From Phyllostachys edulis (taxonomy: Eukaryota > Streptophyta > Magnoliopsida > Poales > Poaceae), in the NCBI GenBank assembly GCA_036346405.1, contig CM070561.1:10152441-10216440 (forward strand): DNA of 64,000 bases, written 5' to 3'. This document shows positions 56,872 through 64,000 of this stretch, in pieces. The stretch's first letter is position 1. Every line of letters starts with the position of its first letter. A program made the translations under genes and the position numbers. Under the pieces are notes generated by a model. It saw nothing but the letters and a program-made list of their open reading frames with translations. It made no database searches and was not told the origin of the DNA.

Positions 56872-59800
56872 ATGGAAGAAGGTGAAGAAGAACAATTGGA
56901 CCCTAACGACATTATTGCTCAATACGGTGACTTCGATGATCTTGCAATGGGCTAAGTCAAGAAGAGGCAAAGCGAAGACACACTCGCTGAAGATGATGCT
57001 CTTGGTGATGTCATTCGTGATGCACAAAGAGATTGCGAAAGTGAAAAGGAGAAGGCTAAGTTTGACCGCATGCTAGAGGATCACAAGAAATTACTATACC
57101 CGTCCGTAGAAGATGGGCAAAAAGTTGGGTACAACATCGAGTTGCTACAATGGAAGGCATGAATGGTGTATCCGACAAGGCATTTGGGCAATTATGAAGA
57201 TCCAAAAAGATGCTTCCGAAGCCTAACGAATTGCCCGCCACTACGAAGCAAAGCAAAACAGTCGCTCGCCTTTGGGATTAGAAATCCGTAAGATACATGC
57301 ATGTCCTAATGATCGCATCTGTATCGTGGCAAGGACTACGAGAATTTGGATGAATGCCCGTATGCAAAGCGTCGCGGTATAAGATCGGCGAGATGACCTG
57401 GCGATGTTGAGGGCGAAGAACGCCCCAGAAGAAAATCCTCGCCAAGGTTATGTGGTATGCTCCTATAATACCACGCAAACGCGTCTGTTCATAAACAAGG
57501 ACCATGCAAAGTTGTCGCGATGGCACAAAGAAGACCGTAAGGTAGACAACATGTTGAGACACCTGGCGATGGGTCCCAAGTGGAGAGCAATAGGCGAGAG
57601 AATTCCGGAGTTTGCAGATGACGCAAGAAACCTAAGGTTAAGCTTTAAGTACGGATGGTATGAATCCTTTTGGGGACCAAAGCACTAGTCATAGCACTTG
57701 GCACATTACTCTATGTATCTACAACCTTCCTCCATGGTTATGCATGAAGCGGAAGTTCATTATGATGCCGGTGCTCATCCAAGGCCCGAGGCAACCTGGC
57801 AACGACATCGATGTCTACCTGAGGCCATTAGTTGAGGAACTCCTGCTTTTATGGAGCAAACCAGGTGTACGTGTGTGGGATGAGTACAAACAGGAACACT
57901 TCGACCTGCGAGCATTGTTGTTCGTAACAATCAATGATTGGCCTGCTCTAAGTAATCTTTCAGGACAGACAAACAAGGGATACAATGCATGCACACAATG
58001 TTTTGATGACATTGACAGTATATATTTGAAAAAATATCGAAAGGTCGTGTACCTTGGCCATCGTCGTTTTCTTCCTATGAATCACCAACTAAGAAAGAAA
58101 GGCAAGCATTTTAACGGTAAGGCGTAACACGAACCAAGCCTCATAACCGAATCGGGAGGATGTACTTGATATGGTCAAGGATGTGCAAGTAGTCTTTGGA
58201 AAGGGACAAGGCGGCGAACTGTTCGAAGATGCTAAGGGACACGCACCCATGTGGAAGAAGAAGTCCATATTTTGGGAGCTACCCTATTGGCAAGTCCTAG
58301 AGGTCCGCAACTCGATCGGCGTGATGCACGACAAAGAATCTTTGTGTGAACTCGCTAGGATTCATGGATGTGTATGGAAAGTCTAAGGATTCACTCGAAG
58401 CACGACGGGACTTGCGGCGCATGATGAAAGAACGAGACAACTTGCATCCAGAGAAGGCAGACGATGGGCGCCATTACTTAAGACCTCGCTAGCTTCACTC
58501 TTAGCAAAGAAGAGAAGGAAAGCATGTTTGAATGCCTAAACAAAGATCAAGGTCCCATCTGGATTCTCCTCCAATATAAAGCGTATAATAAATGTGCCGA
58601 GAAGAAATTCCTACACTTAAAGTCCCATGATCGCCACGTGCTTATGACGCAATTGCTTAGGTTGCTTTAAGAGGAATTCTACCTCCACATGTACGTCTGC
58701 CACCGTGAAGCTATGTGCATTCCTCAATGCAATTTCTCGAAGGCAATCAATCCAATGGAACTAGCTACTCTCTGAGAATGATGTGGTTCAATGTCTTGTC
58801 GACTTTGAGTTGGTGTTCCTCCATCCTTCTTTAATATCATGACACACCTCCTAGTTCACCGGTCAAGGAGATTAATATTCTCGGTCTGTGTTCCTACACA
58901 ACATGTTCCCCTTTGAGAGGTTCATGGGAGTCCTGAAGAAATATGTTCACCAGCGTGCTCGGCCAGAAGGAAGCATCGCCAAGGGCTACGGGACAGAGGA
59001 GGTCATTGAGTTCTGTGTTGACTTCATTCCCGACCTTGACCCGATTGGTGTTCCTGAATCGCGACACGAGGCCCGGGACTTAGTGGAAAGGGAACACTAG
59101 GGAAGAAAACATATATCGGTACGGGGGACGATTATTTCAATAAAGCGCACTACACAGTTCTTCAAAACTCCTCCGTGGTGGAGCCGTATGTCGAGGTACA
59201 CAAGGAGTTCCTACGATCCCAGTTTCCAGGAAGAATGAAGCTTGGATTAGGCGTCATCACATGGAAACTTTCAGCGGTTGGTTGCGAAAAGAATGTCAGG
59301 GTGATGACAATATTGATGAGCAACTGTATTTGTTGGCTAGGCAACCATCGTGGCACATCCTCACGTACAAAGGGTACGAGATAAATGGAAATACATTTTA
59401 CATCGTAGCCCAAGATAAAAGGAGCACGAACCAAAAGCAAGTGGTGTCCGCGTAGATGCCATGCACCCAAATGGAAAGAGGCAAACATATTATGGCGCGA
59501 TAGAGGAGATTTGGGAACTAGACTACGCACCTAATTTTAAAGTCCCTTTGTTCCGGTGCCAATGGGTGAAGATGACCGGAGGCGGGTAACAATCGACAAG
59601 GAGTATGGAATGACAACAGTGGACCTCAACAATATTGGGTACAAAGGCGAACCATTCGTCCTTCTGGCGATGTGAATCGGTGTTCTATGTGAAAGACATG
59701 TCTACAAAACCCAAGAGAGGGAAAACGACGACAAATCAACCAATGAGCTAAAACGCCACATAGTTCTTTCAGGAAAAGAAACATCGTGGGAATTGAGGAC

Positions 59801-59967
59801 AAGTCGGACAAGTCAAGATTATGAAAGGGATGACCGAATCCCGCCCTTGGTGTGACCAAAGACCCAAGCATCTGCTAAATGCCGAGGACACTCCATGGTT
59901 ACGGCATGATCATAACCAAGGGTCATACGTCAAGAAGAAGTTCACCATGTGCCCGCTTGATATATAG
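56872..59967 (+). pseudogene. TNP2-type CACTA transposase, frameshifted
   Basis: The ATG at 56872 opens MEEGEEEQLDPNDIIAQYGD. Domain order fits TNP2. The Transposase_21 core includes YLRPLVEELLLLWSKPGVRV (about 57813-57872), ALLFVTINDWPALSNLSGQT (about 57910-57970) and MWKKKSIFWELPYWQVLEVR (about 58249-58308). A DUF4218-like part reads FLHNMFPFERFMGVLKKYVH (about 58891-58950). A DUF4216-like part contains RCQWVKMTGG (about 59555-59584). The last frame ends TMCPLDI with a TAG at 59965-59967. More than ten frame changes and several stops are needed to follow it, so this copy should not make active transposase unless the breaks are sequencing errors. Its product would cut the element out through the CACTA ends. 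Confidence 0.9.
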
Positions 59968-60299
59968 TGATGTTTAATAAATAGTGTGTATTAGAGATTT
60001 TATGTAATAATTGTAACTTCAGATGTTTCTATCATATTTTTCTTGTTTTTATAGTTTCAAATGAAATTCCTATTCGATAAAGGACACATGTACCTCTGTG
60101 AAGCATGTCTTCTCCACCGGTCACTATAAAAGTCGTTTGAAATGTCAATAAGATAAAAGGAAATGCAACTATTATTTTTTAAAAATTTATGCCTAGTATT
60201 TAATTTACTATGCATTTAACAAGAATTAGCATATAAAAAACAAGAATTTACAAATAAACTTAATACAAAACCCAAACTGTGGAAAGCGTGGCGGGAATC

Positions 60300-60510
60300 G
60301 AATAGTGGGGACCTTTAGTCGGTCCAGACACGCTTGGGACTAAAGGTCACACAACCCGACTAAAGGTTCTCTCTGGAAAATATGTCCTCACAAAACCTTT
60401 AGTCGGCCGTGGCACCACCGGGACTAAGGTTCACCTTTAGTCGGTCCGTATTACCCCGGGACTAAGGTCTTTAGTCCCGGTTGTAATACCTTGGGACTAA
60501 AGGTCCCCTC
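60300..60510. repeat. Internal block of subterminal-type repeats
   Basis: CCTTTAGTCGGTCC, GGGACTAAAGGT, CTTTAGTCGG and similar units occur about eight times in both orientations, between the two CACTA genes and just before the ATG at 60526. They are of the same kind as those at the left end but differ in the variable part. Confidence 0.8.
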
Positions 60511-60525
60511 AATACTTAAGCAACA

Positions 60526-62160
60526 ATGGCTTCTTCCTTCTTCCACCCTAGTCCGCTCTCGCCGTCTCCTCGCGCCACAGGCGCCTTCATCTCCGGCGTG
60601 CGCCGTGCCCCATCTCCGTCGTTCTCCATCGTCACGCCCGCGTCACGGCGCAGCGTCGCCTTCCTCTCCGTGTGGCGCCCACCCAAAGAACGCCCCGAGC
60701 CGAGTTCGCCCGAACCGCCTCATCTTCGAACCGGTGCACCGCCGTCAGAATCGATCGCCCCTCGGTAAGCACCGGTGAATCCCATCCGCCACACCTTCCC
60801 TTGGTCCTCCTTGTTGTTTCCCTCTCTTGATTCCTCCTCTCCGCACGAAGCTCCGCCACGCCGCTAAGTACCGCCGCCGTTCATCTTCGATGCGGTGAGT
60901 CTCCGTCCATCTCGGACCAAACCGTCGCCTCAGTAGCTGTGGCGATGCCGCCGTTCCATTTGTGCTCTCACCAATGCCCTGTGGTCGCCGATCGCCGTCG
61001 ATGAGGGTGACCCGAGAGTGCCCTCTTTTTGTGACCGGCCATCGAGCCGAGAAATCATTTTGATGAAGGATTCTTGGACGGGACTGCATCTAAATACCTC
61101 AGTTCTCTAATTCTCACTAGAAATCGATGAGGTTTTTGCGTGTTCGAGTCCTTTTGCTTGTGGCGATCATCACATTTGATTTAGTCTAGTTGATGAAGAA
61201 AGCGAGTAGCAATGCTCTGAATAGGTTTTTTGTCTTATTGATGATGTGGAGCTACATGATTGTATACATACATGGCCCTTTCTGATTCCATGAGTTACAT
61301 TGTTACAGGGTCACTTTGTTTGTTCTCGTGACCAAGGAATTACATCTTGCGGTGTTTGAATATTTGTCACATGTGTATGGTTTCCTTTAGATAGATGATG
61401 ATACACGCCGCTATTTTTCTTTCGTTTGTAGATACTTTCGGTTTCATCTTTCATGTCAGAGGCCAATAGTATCTGTTTGATGTAGATATATCTTTGTTTC
61501 ATCTTTCATGTATAGAGGCCAATTGTATCTGTTTGATGTAGATATATGATCTACTGTTTGTTTCTTGATTCTGTTTTGATGTATAGTAGCTTATCTCTGG
61601 TTAATATTCATCTGTTTGGTGAAGATATATCTTCTTTGTTGTTTGTTGGTTACGTGTTTTGATGTATGGAACTCGAGAAAATATATATGTAACACTCATC
61701 ATTTGGGCGATCCGGTTAAACCAATGGATGCATGGTCCAATGTAGATAGCGCAGCATGGAGCGAACCCAAACCTTGGTCTGCCCCATTGGATACGATAGG
61801 TTAGGTTCGGTTTGAGCCTAACCGAGCCATTCCCACCCCTATGTGTGGTGGTATTAAACTAAACCGAGATAATACGGTGGTATTAAAGTGAACCCCCACA
61901 TGCATCAACATCTCCATGAACTCAACACGCGACACGAAAGGGCACGCACGCACTGCGTCGTCGATCGCCGGAGGCCCGTGCCATGCGCATCCTTCTTCGG
62001 CTACGGGCTTGGCACGGCGCGCGGAGCTGCACCACGTGCTCACGTTGCCATCAATATGTTGTTTTTCTTTTGTCGATGCATGTCACGAACCGCACGCCAC
62101 TTGATGCGAAATCATAACCCGATCACGAACCGTTCTAACGTCCTACACATATATTTGCAG
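60526..62160 (+). other. Leader region of the second CACTA gene
   Basis: A GC-rich open frame from ATG 60526 (MASSFFHPSPLSPSPRATGA) runs to 60768 and resembles a leader exon more than a conserved protein. T-rich intron-like sequence follows, including a 55-bp tandem repeat at 61441-61548 (GTTTCATCTTTCATG). The layout parallels the region between the left subterminal repeats and the TNP2 start. Confidence 0.4.
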
Positions 62161-62162
62161 AA

Positions 62163-63954
62163 ATGGCCGACCCGAATGACAACATGGACGATGCCATGAT
62201 GGATATTATCAACAATGACGCCTTACAAGGTGCCCAATTCGAAGGTGATGACAACAATCAAGAAGTAGATGACGGAGTCAGTACTTTGCCGATTATGAAG
62301 ATGAGCAAGACAATGCTGGCGAGGTCTATCTACAATCTCTTATGTATACATGAAATTGAGAATAATTTCATTTGTCGTATAAATATATTTATTTAAATCT
62401 TTGTGTTTCTACATTCAGTAGCCCTCGGATCGGCGACAACAACGGGAAGAGTAGAAATGTACGAGGTCCAAGAAGCCGTTGGAGGGTCGGTTCATTCTCT
62501 CGAATTCGAGGAGGATCTGAGCAAAGTACTTGGACCACATGCACGTAAATTTGTCACCATTGTGGGTACCTTGTAAGGGCAGGATCCCGATCAATGCTCG
62601 TGAATGGAAGCAAAAGAAAGTTGCTCCTCATATTAGTTTTGTCTCTGATCGTGACAAGGCACTAGTTTGGCAAGATGTCCTTCAACATTTCGCTCGTCTG
62701 AAGATGAAGCTTTGAAGGAGAGAGTTAGGAACTGGCTATGAAGAAGATGGCCACACAATTCCGGTGTTGGAAGAAGAAATTGTACAACACATTTATCGGG
62801 AAGAACACGACGCCTTGATTTCAACACTAAGGCCTACGTCAAGTTGAGGCCGTTTTGGGATGAGTTTATGCAGTTCAAGACATCGGAAGAGGGTGAGGCA
62901 CGGTGAGAAGGAACCAACAGAATGCCGACAAAAGCAATACCACCATCACTTGGGATCGGTGGCTCTGAGTGCCATTCCTAAGTGGGAAAGAATGGAGCGG
63001 AGATTCTTGCCAAGGATCGAACGAGAATCAATCAAGCGCTGAAGCGCCAAGTATTGGTTTTTCGGTCATGGGGAAGCTTTGGACCTAGAGACCGGAAAGA
63101 TAGTGTATGGCGCAAAACTCCAAAGAGCAGCGAAAGATTTGCTTATGCTCGAGGCTTGGTGAGAGTGGCAGTGGCACCGAACAGAGATAAGGATGGTGAC
63201 ATACATACGAGAAATCTTGAACACGGTGGGCGAACAAGAGGCTATGGGGAGGTGTCGTGGGAGCATGCCTTCCCTAAAGACAAAGCCACCTATAGAAGCC
63301 GCCAGAGAAAGAAGTACGAGGAGGCAGAGCGGATGCGCAGGATGGAGAAATGGTTCTTGAGTCACGGAAGTGGCTCGTGAAGCGATAGAGCGAAAAAAGC
63401 ACTTGAAGCCAAAATGAATGAGGAAATCAAAAGGCAAGTGCAGATAGCAGTAAGTTCCATCCAAAGGCAAACTGCATCAGAGCCGGGAGTCAACATCAGC
63501 CCCCCTAATCAGTTGAAAAGCAGTTGCGCTTCCACGGAGGTGCCAGTGATTCAACATGACGCAGGGCTGCGCTTCCCCGTGGATGACATCACCGATCCTC
63601 TCACGACATGTGAGCTGCACATTCCAATGGGAATGCCACATCATGGTGGCTATCGGTGTTGTATCTCGTATCGACCCTACGAAGACACCAAGATGCCATG
63701 GGGCATTAATACCTCCTGGATATGCTAGCGTCTCGGTGGATAGAGTTGTGAAAGGTAATAGCAATGTGCCTCTTGACATTGAAGGAGGTGATGGGGAGAA
63801 GACTTTAGGAGAAGCGGAGAAGACATTCATATGTTGGCGCAAGCGCTATATCATTATTCCTAGGCGTCACCTCCTCCTCCTCAACAACCTAACCCTAGGT
63901 GCGGATGAAAGTGAGCGAAACATTTTTTCACTAATTATGTATTGGCTTAAATAA
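62163..63954 (+). pseudogene. Second CACTA gene, Transposase_24/DUF8039-type, broken
   Basis: The ATG at 62163 opens an acidic stretch, MADPNDNMDDAMMDIINNDA, probably ending in an intron at about 62333-62419. Then come INAREWKQKKVAPHISFVSD (about 62593-62652), HHHLGSVAL...IPKWERMERR, and EHGGRTRGYGEVSWEHAFPK with ATYRSRQRKKYEEAERMRRM (about 63219-63345), which is characteristic of the plant En/Spm-associated Transposase_24 protein. A coiled part EEIKRQVQIAVSSIQRQ follows (about 63420-63470). The DUF8039-like part reads AIGVVSRIDPTKTPRCHGAL and PPGYASVSVDRVVKGNSNVP (about 63629-63760). The frame shifts several times. The role is presumed to be that of the TnpA-like accessory protein, which is inferred from position. 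Confidence 0.8.
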
Positions 63955-64000
63955 CGGTTTACTCATACCACGTTGTTTTCACAGCAGAACCTCCCCAACC

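Larger units (their letters stand above)
55764..64000 (+). mobile_element. CACTA (En/Spm) transposon, right end outside the window
   Basis: The terminus CACTACTACAGAAC begins at 55764, preceded by ACT as a possible 3-bp target copy. Subterminal repeats of the TTTAGTCGGTTGGTAACACC type follow. Two plus-strand genes are recognisable: a TNP2-type transposase (56872-59967) and a second gene with Transposase_24 and DUF8039-like parts (62163 to about 63954). Both are frameshifted in this copy. The 3' terminal repeat is not reached. Confidence 0.9.

Noticed and set aside
1..64000. tRNA, rRNA or CRISPR-like arrays
   Set aside because: None was recognised. The regularly repeated motifs are LTR, CACTA or tandem repeats without the spacer structure of CRISPR.

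Overview
This is 64 kb of a nuclear plant genome, almost certainly from a grass and most likely Oryza or a close relative. The grounds are a CACTA element with the grass-type terminus CACTACTACAG, a Mutator-like element with a plant-mobile-domain gene, large Ty3/gypsy chromovirus and Ty1/copia elements primed by initiator-Met tRNA, and GT-AG split remnants of two plant host genes. The genus is inferred from general resemblance, not from a database match. I see no intact host gene, no tRNA or rRNA and no CRISPR.

Layout. 1-1.7 kb: AT-rich higher-order repeats and a small fold-back element. 1.74-6.95 kb: a Mutator-like element holding a decayed plant-mobile-domain (PMD) gene and a decayed GRF-zinc-finger-like gene, each preceded by its own tandem repeats. 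7.2-44.4 kb: one dismembered host gene on the minus strand. Its exons match my memory of the chloroplast PPR protein MRL1 (rbcL mRNA maturation). They lie at 44397-44175, 44036-43973, 42593-42548 joined to 21337-21238, 7776-7662 and 7563-7433. Three insertions separate them. First, a 2.4-kb solo LTR (7797-21156, TSD CATTT) sits in an intron and contains an 11-kb copia element (about 9426-20376). Second, a 21-kb Tekay-like gypsy element (21338-42547, TSD ATAAC) sits in an exon and carries a related 5.7-kb solo LTR (23465-29162, TSD CTATT) inside its 5' LTR. Third, a 1.3-kb composite insert sits in another intron, holding a partial MCM4 gene and an inverted copy of nearby sequence between perfect 21-bp direct repeats. 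Removing the insertions gives back an intron of about 96 bp and a continuous exon, which is strong internal proof of the model.

44.6-51.1 kb: low-information DNA with a GC-rich minus-strand region at 48.0-49.1 kb. 51.15-55.76 kb: an LTR-type remnant containing a hAT-like MITE with a CA/TA microsatellite. 55.76-64.0 kb: a CACTA (En/Spm) element that runs off the window, with subterminal repeats, a frameshifted TNP2-type transposase and a second Transposase_24/DUF8039-type gene.

The most unusual structures are the arrays of 40-bp inverted repeats built on GAGGTCG...CGACCTC in the gypsy LTRs, the 21-bp-flanked MCM4/inverted-repeat insert, and a recurring difference between LTR copies in which CG alternates with CAG or CTG. 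The last looks more like base-calling error at methylated sites than evolution, so some frameshifts reported here may be artefacts.
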